DNA of 64,000 nucleotides from Mycobacterium sp. MBM. GTDB lineage: Bacteria > Actinomycetota > Actinomycetes > Mycobacteriales > Mycobacteriaceae. Where the stretch lies: assembly GCA_021648845.1 (NCBI GenBank), contig JAKJHY010000001.1, forward strand, positions 248,001 to 312,000. The letters run 5' to 3'. The notes under the pieces were generated by a model. The model worked only from the letters and a program-made list of their open reading frames with translations. It did no database searches and was not told the DNA's origin. Both the position numbers and the translations under genes were made by a program. Positions 18,108 to 28,799 of this stretch are shown one piece after another (position 1 is the first letter of the stretch; each line of letters begins with the position of its first letter).

Positions 18108-18900
18108 ACTCGACGGTCACCGGGGCGTGATCGGACCAGCGCAACGCGTACAGCTCGGCGCGCTCCACCCGCGCCGACACTGCGCGCGCAGCGAGGCCGG
18201 GAGTGGCCAGGTGGTAGTCGATGCGCCAGCCGGCGTCATTGTCGAAAGCCTTGCCGCGCCACGACCACCAGCTGTACGGGCCGGCCACATCCGGGTGTAG
18301 CCGCCGCACGACGTCGACCCAACCGGCGTCCAGCAGGCCGGTCACCCACTGTCGCTCGGCGGGCAGGAAACCGGCTTTCTTGACGTTGGCCTTCCAGGCC
18401 TTGATGTCATTCTCGGTGTGCGCGATATTCCAGTCACCGCAGAGCACCGCGTCACCGCCGCGCGCGAGCATCTCGGCCATCCGCTTCTCGACCGCGGCCA
18501 TGAAGCGTTCCTTTTCCAGCTGGCGTTCCGTCTCGGCCTCACCCGTGGGCAGGTACACGCTGGCCACCGTCGCACCGGCGGTATCGACCTCGATGTAGCG
18601 ACCGTGCTCGGCGAACTCCTCGGCACCGGAGCCGATCCGCACCGCGTCGAACGGGGTACGGGACAGCACGGCAACGCCGTTGCGGCCCTTGACATGCGGC
18701 TCGGCGGCGGCAAGGTGCCAGCCGTCGGCCAACGCCGGGGCGAGCGCCTGTGCCAGTTGCTGGTCATCGGCGCGGGTCTCCTGCAGGCAGACGACGTCGG
18801 CCGGGCTGGTCTTCAGCCACGGCAGCAGGCCCAGGTTCTCGGCGGATCGTTGTTTGACCGCTGCGCGGATGCCGTTGACGTTGACGGTGGTGACGATCAC
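18100..18900 (-). CDS. xth: Exodeoxyribonuclease III / AP endonuclease
   Basis: This 266-aa member of the exonuclease-endonuclease-phosphatase fold incises abasic sites and trims 3' ends in base excision repair. Motifs in order: VNVNGIRAA (about 6-14), CLQETRADD (about 41-49, metal-binding Glu), GDWNIAH (about 149-155), WRIDYHLAT (about 227-235) and SDHAPV (about 257-262, catalytic His). The GTG start at 18900 was chosen because the protein begins directly with the first beta strand; the open frame beyond it is antisense to the next gene. It overlaps the convergent hydrolase gene by eight bases. Confidence 0.92.
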   Translation of the reverse strand: MIVTTVNVNGIRAAVKQRSAENLGLLPWLKTSPADVVCLQETRADDQQLAQALAPALADGWHLAAAEPHVKGRNGVAVLSRTPFDAVRIGSGAEEFAEHGRYIEVDTAGATVASVYLPTGEAETERQLEKERFMAAVEKRMAEMLARGGDAVLCGDWNIAHTENDIKAWKANVKKAGFLPAERQWVTGLLDAGWVDVVRRLHPDVAGPYSWWSWRGKAFDNDAGWRIDYHLATPGLAARAVSARVERAELYALRWSDHAPVTVEFS

Positions 18901-18975
18901 GCTGGACGACCCTAGTGGACCCGTATGACAAGCGAGCCTTGCGGTACCGGCGGTACCGCCATACTGTCGGGCGCT

Positions 18976-19815
18976 ATGACCCAACACGCACCCATCCATC
19001 GCGGGTCGGGGGAACCGATTCTCATGCTGCACCCGTTCCTGTGTTCGCAGAACGTCTGGCGGACGGTGGCCGGAATGCTCTGCGACACCGGCCGCTTCGA
19101 GGTGCTCGCACCCACCATGGTGGGTCACCACGGCGGCCCCCGGGCCGGCACCTGGCTGCTGGACACCACCGCGCTCGTCGACGACATCGAGCGACGGATG
19201 GATCAGATCGGTTGGGAGACAGCCCATATCGTGGGAAACTCACTGGGCGGGTGGGTCGCGTTCGAACTGGAGCGCCGCGGCCGCGGCCGCACCCTGACCG
19301 CGATCGCCCCGGCCGGCGGATGGCGCCAACACTCGCTCACCAAGTACGAGACCGTGCTCAAATTCCTGCTCGGCGGCCCGGCGCTGATCGCCGCTCGCTT
19401 GCTCGGTCCGCGCATCTTGGACCTTCCGTTCGGGACACGCATCGCCACCCTGCCGGTCAGCGGCCCGGCCGACGGGCCGAGCCGCGCGGACCTGGTCGCT
19501 CTCGTCGAGGACGCCACGCACTGCACCGCCTACGTGCAGTTGTTGATCAAGACGTTGCGTCTACCAGGCCTGCTGGAGTTGGCGCAGGTCGGAGTCCCCA
19601 CTCATCTGGTGCTGTGCGAGAAGGACCGGGTGTTCCCGTCACCACGCGGGACGAGGTACTTCGTCGAGAACCTGCCGACCGAGGCCACGGTGACCCGGTT
19701 ACCGGGGCTCGGTCATATCCCGATGCTGGAGGCTCCCGGCCGGGTCACCGAGCTGATCGCCGAGTTCGTCGACCGGCACACCGAGCCCGCGGGCGAGCGC
19801 GAACTCGGCTCCTGA
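18976..19815 (+). CDS. Alpha/beta hydrolase
   Basis: This 279-aa cytoplasmic hydrolase has the oxyanion region LMLHPFLCS (about 17-25), nucleophile elbow GNSLGGW (about 87-93), Asp in CEKDRVFPSP (about 215-224) and His in GLGHIPMLE (about 244-252), a full Ser-Asp-His set. ATG 18976 is preferred because TACTGT at 18962-18967 would give a leaderless transcript and because homologous sequence begins here; ATG 18925 is the alternative. The substrate is unknown. Confidence 0.82.
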   Translation: MTQHAPIHRGSGEPILMLHPFLCSQNVWRTVAGMLCDTGRFEVLAPTMVGHHGGPRAGTWLLDTTALVDDIERRMDQIGWETAHIVGNSLGGWVAFELERRGRGRTLTAIAPAGGWRQHSLTKYETVLKFLLGGPALIAARLLGPRILDLPFGTRIATLPVSGPADGPSRADLVALVEDATHCTAYVQLLIKTLRLPGLLELAQVGVPTHLVLCEKDRVFPSPRGTRYFVENLPTEATVTRLPGLGHIPMLEAPGRVTELIAEFVDRHTEPAGERELGS

Positions 19816-19826
19816 ACTCGCCGAGC

Positions 19827-19873
19827 CTACGGTTTGTGGGGCCGTTTCGGCGGCAGCCGGCCACAAACCGTAG
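19827..19873. terminator. Bidirectional hairpin before icd2
   Basis: Arms 19827-19839 and 19861-19873 are perfectly complementary over 13 bp; GGCCG at 19840-19844 could pair alternatively with CGGCC at 19858-19862. It lies between the convergent hydrolase gene (stop at 19815) and icd2 (end at 19883). It is the third long T-less palindrome at a convergent gene end in this window. Confidence 0.8.
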
Positions 19874-19882
19874 TGTCGGCGC

Positions 19883-22120
<2,238 letters not shown>

Positions 22121-22368
22121 GTGTTCTCCCGGCCTCAATATCGCTCAGTTGCAGCGGGAATCGGCCCTGCCGGGGGTGTCCGGCAGCGGCGAGACCCGCA
22201 CCTGTGGGCGTTCCGCAACCGTTGTGATGGCGGTCCCGGTCTGCCTCACCGGCCAACACTACAAGGGCCGATGCACGCGGGGCGGGTCAGCTTTGGCTAC
22301 CGACCAGTAGCTTTCTGCGCCGCCGGCACGCTCGGAGAACCAGGTGGCACCGGGTCAACGTCGTCAGC

Positions 22369-22374
22369 TACGCT
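22369..22374 (+). promoter_or_regulatory. Candidate -10 of the met operon
   Basis: TACGCT lies 7 bases before the first base of the SAM-IV aptamer (22382), the expected place for a -10. The rest of the 22121-22381 region between the divergent icd2 and met operons shows no further gene or motif that I can support. Confidence 0.45.
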
Positions 22375-22381
22375 TTGTATC

Positions 22382-22501
22382 GGTCATGAGTGCCAGCATC
22401 AAGCCCCGGCTTGCTGGCCGGCAACCCTCCAACCGCGGTGGGGTGCTCCGGGTGAAGACCAGGTTGAGCGGCCGAATGGCGACCGCCGGCAAGCGCGGGT
22501 C
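22382..22501 (+). promoter_or_regulatory. SAM-IV riboswitch
   Basis: The 120-nt leader of metC contains GGTCATGAGTGCCAGC, CAAGCCCCGGCTTGCTGGCC, GGCAACCCTCC and GGTGAAGACC in the order of the SAM-IV aptamer. This class was first described in Actinomycetales upstream of methionine genes, and the mycobacterial member has a solved structure. GGTC (22382-22385) closes with GACC (22457-22460), and the 3' module CGCCGGCAAGCGCGGGTC follows. SAM binding should reduce expression of metC-metX. A second block GGACGGACCCCC (22511-22522) may be part of the expression platform. Confidence 0.93.
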
Positions 22502-22547
22502 CGTACTGACGGACGGACCCCCAGACACGGATGGAGGTTCGTTTTCC

Positions 22548-23903
22548 ATGAGCACCCCAGAACAGAGCACCCCCGAACAGAGCACCCCCGAACAGGGCTG
22601 GTCGTTCGAGACCAAGCAGATCCACGCCGGCCAGACCCCGGACGCGGCCACCAATGCCCGGGCACTGCCGATCTACCAGACCACGTCCTACACGTTCCGC
22701 GACACCGACCACGCGGCCGCGCTGTTCGGTCTGGCCGAGCCCGGCAACATCTACACCCGCATCATGAATCCGACCACCGATGTCGTCGAGCAGCGGGTGG
22801 CCGCGCTGGAGGGCGGTGTCGCCGCGCTGTTCCTGTCCTCCGGGCAGGCCGCCGAGACGTTCGCCATCTTGAACCTGGCCGGCGCCGGGGACCACATCGT
22901 GTCCAGCCCCCGGCTCTACGGCGGCACCTACAACCTCTTCCACTACACCCTGCCCAAGCTCGGCATCGAGGTCAGCTTCGTCGACAACCCGGATGACCTG
23001 GACACCTGGCGCGCCGCGATCCGGCCCAACACCAAGGCGTTCTTCGCCGAGACCATCTCCAACCCCCAGATCGACATCCTGGACATCCCCGGCGTCTCCG
23101 GCGTAGCCCATGACCACGGCATCCCGCTGATCGTCGACAACACCATCGCCACCCCGTACCTGATCCAGCCGATCGCACACGGGGCCGACATCGTGGTGCA
23201 CTCGGCGACCAAATACCTGGGCGGCCACGGCTCGGCGATCGCCGGTGTCATCGTCGACAGCGGCAACTTCGACTGGACCCAGGGCCGCCACCCCGGGTTC
23301 ACCGAGCCGGACCCGAGCTATCACGGTGTCGTGTTCTCCACACTCGGCCCGCCCGCCTACGCGCTCAAGGCGCGCGTGCAGTTGCTGCGCGACCTGGGCT
23401 CGGCCCTGGCACCCTTCAACGCGTTCCTCATCGCCCAGGGCCTGGAAACACTGTCGCTGCGCGTCGAGCGGCACGTGGCCAACGCCCAACGGGTGGCCGA
23501 GTATCTGTCCGGGCATGAGGACGTCATCTCGGTGAACTACGCCGGTCTGCCCACCTCACCCTGGTACGAGCTGGGTCGCAAGATCGCACCCAAGGGCACC
23601 GGCGCCGTGCTGGCCTTCGAACTCGCCGGCGGGATCGAGGCCGGTAAGGCCTTCGTCAACGCGCTGACCCTGCACAGCCATGTCGCCAATATCGGAGACG
23701 TGCGCTCGCTGGTCATCCACCCCGCCTCCACCACCCACGCCCAGCTGTCCCCCGAGGAGCAGTTGAGCACCGGTGTCACCCCCGGCCTGGTACGTCTGGC
23801 GGTGGGTATCGAGGGAATCGACGACATCCTGGCCGACCTGGACCAAGGCTTCGCCGCGGCGAAGACGCTCGCTGGTGCCGGCCAGAGTGTCGCGTCGGTG
23901 TGA
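22548..23903 (+). CDS. metC: O-acetylhomoserine sulfhydrylase
   Basis: This 451-aa PLP enzyme of the Cys/Met metabolism family makes homocysteine from O-acetylhomoserine and sulfide (metC in mycobacterial naming, metY/metZ elsewhere). The PLP lysine is in [13 protein letters not shown] (about 218-230); [10 protein letters not shown] (about 103-112) and [10 protein letters not shown] (about 196-205) are family signatures. GGAGG (22533-22537) precedes the ATG. The N-terminus carries three STPEQ repeats. It is under SAM-IV riboswitch control and 10 bp upstream of metX, which makes its substrate. Confidence 0.95.
   Translation: MSTPEQSTPEQSTPEQGWSFETKQIHAGQTPDAATNARALPIYQTTSYTFRDTDHAAALFGLAEPGNIYTRIMNPTTDVVEQRVAALEGGVAALFLSSGQAAETFAILNLAGAGDHIVSSPRLYGGTYNLFHYTLPKLGIEVSFVDNPDDLDTWRAAIRPNTKAFFAETISNPQIDILDIPGVSGVAHDHGIPLIVDNTIATPYLIQPIAHGADIVVHSATKYLGGHGSAIAGVIVDSGNFDWTQGRHPGFTEPDPSYHGVVFSTLGPPAYALKARVQLLRDLGSALAPFNAFLIAQGLETLSLRVERHVANAQRVAEYLSGHEDVISVNYAGLPTSPWYELGRKIAPKGTGAVLAFELAGGIEAGKAFVNALTLHSHVANIGDVRSLVIHPASTTHAQLSPEEQLSTGVTPGLVRLAVGIEGIDDILADLDQGFAAAKTLAGAGQSVASV
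22551..22595 (+). repeat. 15-bp in-frame tandem repeat, three copies
   Basis: Three copies of AGCACCCC(A/C)GAACAG encode STPEQ three times at the N-terminus of MetC; the first copy differs by one base. It probably arose by slippage and lies ahead of the conserved enzyme domain. Confidence 0.9.
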
Positions 23904-23913
23904 GCGAGGCACC

Positions 23914-25044
23914 ATGACGGTTTTCGACATACTGAGCGACGTGCCCGCCACGCTGCCCGCAGAAGGTGAGATCGGGATCGTCCGGATCGGCGCCCTCACC
24001 CTGGAAAGCGGCGTGGTCCTCGACGACGTATCGATCGCGGTGCAGCGCTGGGGCGAGCTGAACCCGCAACGCGACAACGTCGTCATGGTGTTGCACGCAT
24101 TGACCGGCGATTCGCACATCACCGGCCCGGCCGGTCCGAACCATCCGACCCCGGGCTGGTGGGACGGCGTCGCCGGGCCCGGGGCCACGATCGACACCGA
24201 CCGCTGGTGTGCGGTCGCCACCAATGCGCTCGGCGGCTGCCGCGGCTCCACCGGCCCCAGCTCCATCGCACCGGACGGAAAGCCTTGGGGCTCGCGGTTC
24301 CCGGCCATCACCATCCGCGATCAGGTCAACGCCGACCTGGCCGCGCTGGCCGCTCTCGGGATCAGCCAAGTGGCCGCGGTGGTCGGCGGGTCGATGGGCG
24401 GCGCCCGCGCACTGGAATGGGTCGTCGGGCACCCCGACACCGTGCGCGCCGGGCTTGTTCTCGCGGTCGGAGCGCGTGCCACCGCGGATCAGATCGGCAC
24501 GCAGAGCACCCAGGTCGCCGCGATCAAGGCCGACCCGAACTGGAACGGCGGCGACTACCACGGCACCGGCCGTGTCCCGGCCGCCGGACTGGAGATCGCC
24601 CGCCGCATCGCGCACCTGACCTACCGCGGCGAGGCCGAACTGGACTCCCGGTTCGCCAATCTCGCCCAGGGCGACGAGGACCCCACCAACGGTGGCCGCT
24701 ACGCCGTGCAGAGCTATCTGGAACACCAGGGCGGCAAGCTGGTGTCCCGTTTCGACGCGGGCACCTATGTCACCCTGACCGACGCGCTGAGCAGCCACGA
24801 CGTGGGCCGTGGTCGCGGCGGCGTGCAGGCCGCGCTGGCCGGCTGCCCGGTGCCGGTGCTGGTCGGCGGCATCACCAGCGACCGGTTGTATCCGCTGCGT
24901 CAACAGCAGGAACTGGCCGACCTGCTGCCCGGGTGTGCCGAGCTGCATATCGTCGACTCGATCTACGGGCACGACGGTTTCCTGGTGGAGACCGATGCGG
25001 TGGCACCGCTGATCCGGCGGACGCTGGAGATCGCGTCCCGGTGA
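23914..25044 (+). CDS. metX: Homoserine O-acetyltransferase
   Basis: This 376-aa alpha/beta-hydrolase-fold enzyme acetylates homoserine with acetyl-CoA, the first committed step to methionine (called metA in M. tuberculosis, 379 aa). The nucleophile is Ser160 in [21 protein letters not shown] (about 65-72) and [12 protein letters not shown] (about 104-115) are family signatures, and the C-terminal GHDGFLVE supplies the catalytic His. ATG 23914 follows the metC stop by 10 bp; the longer open frame would overlap metC. Its last four bases contain the start of the next gene (GTGA). Confidence 0.95.
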   Translation: MTVFDILSDVPATLPAEGEIGIVRIGALTLESGVVLDDVSIAVQRWGELNPQRDNVVMVLHALTGDSHITGPAGPNHPTPGWWDGVAGPGATIDTDRWCAVATNALGGCRGSTGPSSIAPDGKPWGSRFPAITIRDQVNADLAALAALGISQVAAVVGGSMGGARALEWVVGHPDTVRAGLVLAVGARATADQIGTQSTQVAAIKADPNWNGGDYHGTGRVPAAGLEIARRIAHLTYRGEAELDSRFANLAQGDEDPTNGGRYAVQSYLEHQGGKLVSRFDAGTYVTLTDALSSHDVGRGRGGVQAALAGCPVPVLVGGITSDRLYPLRQQQELADLLPGCAELHIVDSIYGHDGFLVETDAVAPLIRRTLEIASR

Positions 25045-25772
25045 GCCGGTCGGATCGACAGCGGTCGTTGTCGTTCGGTGAGGAGGCGGCCGCCTACGAA
25101 CGGGGGCGCCCGTCCTACCCGCCGGAGGCCATCGACTGGTTGCTGCCTGCCCACTCGCAACGGGTTCTCGACCTCGGGGCGGGCACCGGCAAACTGACCG
25201 TCAGGCTGGTCGAGCGCGGTCTCGACGTGGTGGCCGTGGACCCGATCCCGGAAATGCTCGAGGTGCTGAGCCGCTCGCTGCCGGACACCCCCGCGCTGCT
25301 CGGCACCGCCGAGGAGATTCCGTTGCCGGACGACAGCGTCGACTCCGTGCTGGTGGCCCAGGCGTGGCACTGGTTCGATCCGCACCGCGCCGCGACGGAG
25401 ATCGCCAGGGTGCTGCGACCCGGCGGACGGCTCGGTCTGGTGTGGAACACCCGGGACGAACGGTTGGGCTGGGTCAAGGACCTCGGCAGTATCATCGGCC
25501 ACGAGCACGACCCGATCAACGAAGAGGTGACGCTCGCCGCGCCGTTCACCGATGTGCAACGCAACACGGTGGAGTGGACCAATTACCTGACGCCGCAGGC
25601 GCTCATCGACCTGGTGGCCTCGCGCAGCTACTGCATCACCTCCCCCACCGAGGTGCGCACCCGGACATTGGAGCGGGTCCGCGAGTTGTTGGCCACCCAT
25701 CCCGCGCTGGCCAACAGCACCGGTTTGGCGTTGCCGTACATCACTGTGGGAATCCGAGCCACCTTGAGTTGA
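25041..25772 (+). CDS. Class-I SAM-dependent methyltransferase (Rv3342-like)
   Basis: This 243-aa protein starts at GTG 25041, overlapping the metX stop by four bases, and equals Rv3342 in length. The SAM-binding motif [12 protein letters not shown] lies at about 44-55, followed by [11 protein letters not shown] (about 66-76), [22 protein letters not shown] (motif II, about 95-115) and [12 protein letters not shown] (about 129-140). The target is unknown. Its coupling to a SAM-regulated methionine operon is notable: it consumes the metabolite that represses the operon. Confidence 0.88.
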   Translation: MSRSDRQRSLSFGEEAAAYERGRPSYPPEAIDWLLPAHSQRVLDLGAGTGKLTVRLVERGLDVVAVDPIPEMLEVLSRSLPDTPALLGTAEEIPLPDDSVDSVLVAQAWHWFDPHRAATEIARVLRPGGRLGLVWNTRDERLGWVKDLGSIIGHEHDPINEEVTLAAPFTDVQRNTVEWTNYLTPQALIDLVASRSYCITSPTEVRTRTLERVRELLATHPALANSTGLALPYITVGIRATLS

Positions 25773-25848
25773 CCGGCCGTCACGTGAGCCGACCGGCATA
25801 ATCAGATCGCCGAGTGGGTATTACCCGGGGACTGACGAGAGGCCCGAG

Positions 25849-26316
25849 ATGTCCAGGCGTGACCGAGAGCGTCTTGCCGAAGCAGGCGGCACCGCCCCCA
25901 TCGTGCAGATCGCCGCGATGGTGATCGGCACGGTGCTTCTGTTGTTCGGGATCGCGGGCTTCATCCCGGGCATCACCAGTGGCTTCGATGAGCTGACCTG
26001 GGCGGGGCACCACTCGGGGGCGCTGCTGCTGGGTGTCTTCGCCGTCTCGGTACTGCACAACCTGGTGCACCTGGCCTTCGGCATCGCCGGCCTGGTGTTC
26101 GCCCGGTCCTCGGCCACCGCCACCGCGTACCTGCTGTGGGGCGGGGTGGTGTTCGCCGCACTGTGGCTCTACGGGATCGCCGTCGGCCACCATGGGCCGA
26201 TGAATCTCGTGCCGGTCAACACCGCCGACAACTGGCTGCATCTGGGGCTGTCCGTCGCGATGATCACCTCGGGTGCGGCACTGGGCCACCTGGCCGACAA
26301 CACCGAACGACAGTGA
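25849..26316 (+). CDS. DUF4383-type four-helix membrane protein
   Basis: This 155-aa protein has four hydrophobic helices (about 21-43, 58-88, 91-110 and 123-146). VSVLHNLVHLAFGIAGLVFAR (cited for its HNLVHL core, about 64-69) and NTADNWLHLGL are hallmarks of DUF4383, a family of unknown function in actinobacteria. It is probably a single-gene unit; it ends one base before a convergent small membrane-protein gene. Confidence 0.8.
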   Translation: MSRRDRERLAEAGGTAPIVQIAAMVIGTVLLLFGIAGFIPGITSGFDELTWAGHHSGALLLGVFAVSVLHNLVHLAFGIAGLVFARSSATATAYLLWGGVVFAALWLYGIAVGHHGPMNLVPVNTADNWLHLGLSVAMITSGAALGHLADNTERQ

Positions 26317-26317
26317 T

Positions 26318-26611
26318 TCAGGACGTGCCCAGCGGGTCTATCGTCCACGCGATGTAGAGCATTGCCGCGCTCACCGTCGCCGTGGTCACGAAATCTATTG
26401 GGCGGGAACGGATCACCAGCAGGCCGGCGCGCTCGTCGGAGAGTGCGAGACGCAATGCGGCGGCCACGCCGACGGCGATCCCGATGACCAGGGCACCGCG
26501 GCGCCAATACCCGGTGATCACCAGACCCAACGCGGCGACGAGGATCAGACCGACCACCAGGATCGGCCACTGACCGGCAAAGATCTTGCGGGCGAACGCC
26601 TTCAGCGTCAA
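26318..26611 (-). CDS. DUF3017-type small membrane protein
   Basis: This 97-aa protein has three predicted helices (about 15-33, 39-55, 75-90). Its size and location just downstream of folD on the same strand match M. tuberculosis Rv3355c. The gap to folD is 3 bp, so they are co-transcribed. Function unknown. Confidence 0.8.
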   Translation of the reverse strand: MTLKAFARKIFAGQWPILVVGLILVAALGLVITGYWRRGALVIGIAVGVAAALRLALSDERAGLLVIRSRPIDFVTTATVSAAMLYIAWTIDPLGTS

Positions 26612-26614
26612 GAG

Positions 26615-27469
26615 CTAGTCACGTTCGGCTCGCTCCACCACATTGGTCAGCAGGAACGCGCGCGTCAACGGGCCCACCCCGCCCGGGTTCGGCGACACAT
26701 ACCCGGCGACGTCCCAGACATCGGGCGCCACATCACCGGTGAGCTTTCCCTCCACCCGGCTGACGCCCACGTCGACGACCGCGGCGCCGGGTTTGACCAT
26801 GTCGGCGGTCACCATATAGGGGACACCGACGGCGGCGACGATGATGTCGGCCTGCCGAGTCAACTCGGCCAGATCGCGGGTCCCGGTGTGACACAAGGTG
26901 ACCGTCGCGTTCTCGGAGCGGCGCGTGAGCAGTAGCCCGAGCGGGCGGCCGACGGTCACCCCTCGGCCGATGACGACCACGTGCGCACCGGCGATCGGTA
27001 CCTCGAATCGGCGCAGCAGGTGCACGATTCCGCGCGGCGTGCACGGCAGCGGAGCCTCTTTGCCGAGCACCAGCCGGCCCAGATTGGTGGGATGCAACCC
27101 GTCGGCGTCCTTGTCCGGATCGATGCGTTCCAGCGCGGCATTCTCATCGAGGTGCTTGGGTAGCGGCAACTGCACGATGTAGCCGGTGCAGTCGGGGTTC
27201 GCGTTGAGCTCGTCGATCGTCTCGTCGAGGGTGGCCTGGCTGATGTCGGCGGGCAGATCGCGGCGGATCGAGTTGATCCCGACCTTGGCGCAGTCGGCGT
27301 GCTTGCCTCGCACATAGGCCTGTGAACCGGGGTCGTCGCCGACCAGGATGGTGCCCAGCCCCGGGGTGCGGCCCGCCGCCGCCAGTTTCGCCACCCGGTC
27401 CTTGAGGTCGTCGAGAATTTCGTCGCGGGTGGATTTACCGTCCAAAGTCGTCGCTGCCACGTCGCTCAT
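26615..27469 (-). CDS. folD: Bifunctional methylene-THF dehydrogenase/cyclohydrolase
   Basis: This 284-aa enzyme interconverts 5,10-methylene-, methenyl- and 10-formyl-THF with NADP+. Signatures: [17 protein letters not shown] (about 43-59, with the Tyr and Lys of the active site), [11 protein letters not shown] (about 98-108), [16 protein letters not shown] (about 164-179, dinucleotide binding) and [12 protein letters not shown] (about 263-274). The start at 27469 leaves only 19 bp to the divergent flavoenzyme gene, so both probably have very short or no leaders. Confidence 0.96.
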   Translation of the reverse strand: MSDVAATTLDGKSTRDEILDDLKDRVAKLAAAGRTPGLGTILVGDDPGSQAYVRGKHADCAKVGINSIRRDLPADISQATLDETIDELNANPDCTGYIVQLPLPKHLDENAALERIDPDKDADGLHPTNLGRLVLGKEAPLPCTPRGIVHLLRRFEVPIAGAHVVVIGRGVTVGRPLGLLLTRRSENATVTLCHTGTRDLAELTRQADIIVAAVGVPYMVTADMVKPGAAVVDVGVSRVEGKLTGDVAPDVWDVAGYVSPNPGGVGPLTRAFLLTNVVERAERD

Positions 27470-27488
27470 TGTGGCAGGCTCGCCTGAT

Positions 27489-28712
27489 ATGAACACGCAG
27501 CCCAGAGTGTTCACCGACGTGTTCGGTGCCGCCAAGCTCGGTCCGGTGACGTTGCGCAACCGCATCATCAAGGCCGCCACCTTCGAGGCGGCCACGCCGA
27601 ACGCGCTGGTCACCGATGATCTGATCAAGTATCACCGGCTCCCGGCGGCCGGCGGTGTCGGCATGACGACGGTCGCCTACTGCGCCGTCACCCCCGGTGG
27701 ACGCACCGACGGCTGGCAACTGTGGATGCGTCCGGAGGCGCTGCCCGGTCTGCGCAAGCTGACCGATGCCGTGCACGCCGAGGGCGCCGCGATCAGCGCC
27801 CAGATCGGTCACGCCGGTCCGGTGGCCAACGCCAAGACCAACAGGGCCCCGGCGCTGGCGCCGGTGCGCTTCTTCAATCCGCTGTCGATGCGGTTCGCCC
27901 GCAAGGCCAGTCTGGAGGACATCCGCGCCGTGACCGCGGCGCACGCGAACGCCGCGCGGCTGGCCATCGATGCCGGATTCGACGCCGTCGAGATCCACCT
28001 CGGCCACAACTACCTGGCCAGTTCGTTCCTGTCCCCGATGCTCAACCGGCGCACCGACGAGTTCGGCGGGTCGCTGGAGAACCGAGCCAAGGTGGCTCGC
28101 GGTGTGGTGCGGGCGGTGCGCGATGCCGTCGACACCTACGGCGCCAAGCAGATCGCGGTCACCGCGAAGCTGACCATGACCGATGGCGTGCGCGGGGGCA
28201 TCCCGATCGACGAGGCCCTGCAGACGGCGAAGTGGTTGGAGTCCGACGGCGGGCTGGACGCCATCGAGCTGACCGCGGGCAGCTCACTGGTCAACCCGAT
28301 GTACCTGTTCCACGGCGACGCGCCGCTGCGGGAGTTCGCCGCCGCGTTCAAACCGCCGCTGAGCTGGGGCATGCGGATGACCGGCAGCAAATTTCTGCGT
28401 GAGTATCCGTACCGGGAGGCCTATCTGTTGCGGCATGCCCGCCAATTCCGGGCCGAACTGTCGATGCCCCTGATCCTGCTGGGCGGTATCACCAATCGCG
28501 AGACCATGGATCTGGCGATGGCCGAAGGATTCGACTTCGTCGCGATGGGCCGCGCGCTGCTGGCCGAACCCGACCTGATCAACCGCATCAAGGCCGACGG
28601 CGACGCCCACACCGTCAAGGCCCTGTGCACGCACTGCAACAAGTGCATGCCGACCATCTACAGCCACACCCGTTGCGTGCTCACCGGCGCCCCGGACACG
28701 TTGACGGTCTGA
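27489..28712 (+). CDS. NADH:flavin oxidoreductase (OYE/dienoyl-CoA reductase-like, short form)
   Basis: This 407-aa FMN TIM-barrel protein has the OYE-type N-terminus [16 protein letters not shown] (about 15-30) and [19 protein letters not shown] (about 174-192). Near the C-terminus, CTHCNKCMP and a further Cys in HTRC (about 377-400) form a C-x2-C-x2-C-x11-C array like the [4Fe-4S] ligands of 2,4-dienoyl-CoA reductases. However, the FAD/NAD domains that normally follow are missing, so electrons must come directly from NAD(P)H or from a partner. Substrate unknown. Confidence 0.85.
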   Translation: MNTQPRVFTDVFGAAKLGPVTLRNRIIKAATFEAATPNALVTDDLIKYHRLPAAGGVGMTTVAYCAVTPGGRTDGWQLWMRPEALPGLRKLTDAVHAEGAAISAQIGHAGPVANAKTNRAPALAPVRFFNPLSMRFARKASLEDIRAVTAAHANAARLAIDAGFDAVEIHLGHNYLASSFLSPMLNRRTDEFGGSLENRAKVARGVVRAVRDAVDTYGAKQIAVTAKLTMTDGVRGGIPIDEALQTAKWLESDGGLDAIELTAGSSLVNPMYLFHGDAPLREFAAAFKPPLSWGMRMTGSKFLREYPYREAYLLRHARQFRAELSMPLILLGGITNRETMDLAMAEGFDFVAMGRALLAEPDLINRIKADGDAHTVKALCTHCNKCMPTIYSHTRCVLTGAPDTLTV

Positions 28713-28799
28713 CGATCCTGCGCCGGGAACGCCTCAGATCGGCAACAACGCCGCCGCGGCCGGGCACACCGCCACACCCAACCGATACAGTTGGTCGCG

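Noticed and set aside
22502-22547. Second riboswitch or intrinsic terminator between SAM-IV aptamer and metC
   Set aside because: A short GGAC/GTCC-type pairing is possible but there is no clear terminator with a T-run; left as part of the expression platform.
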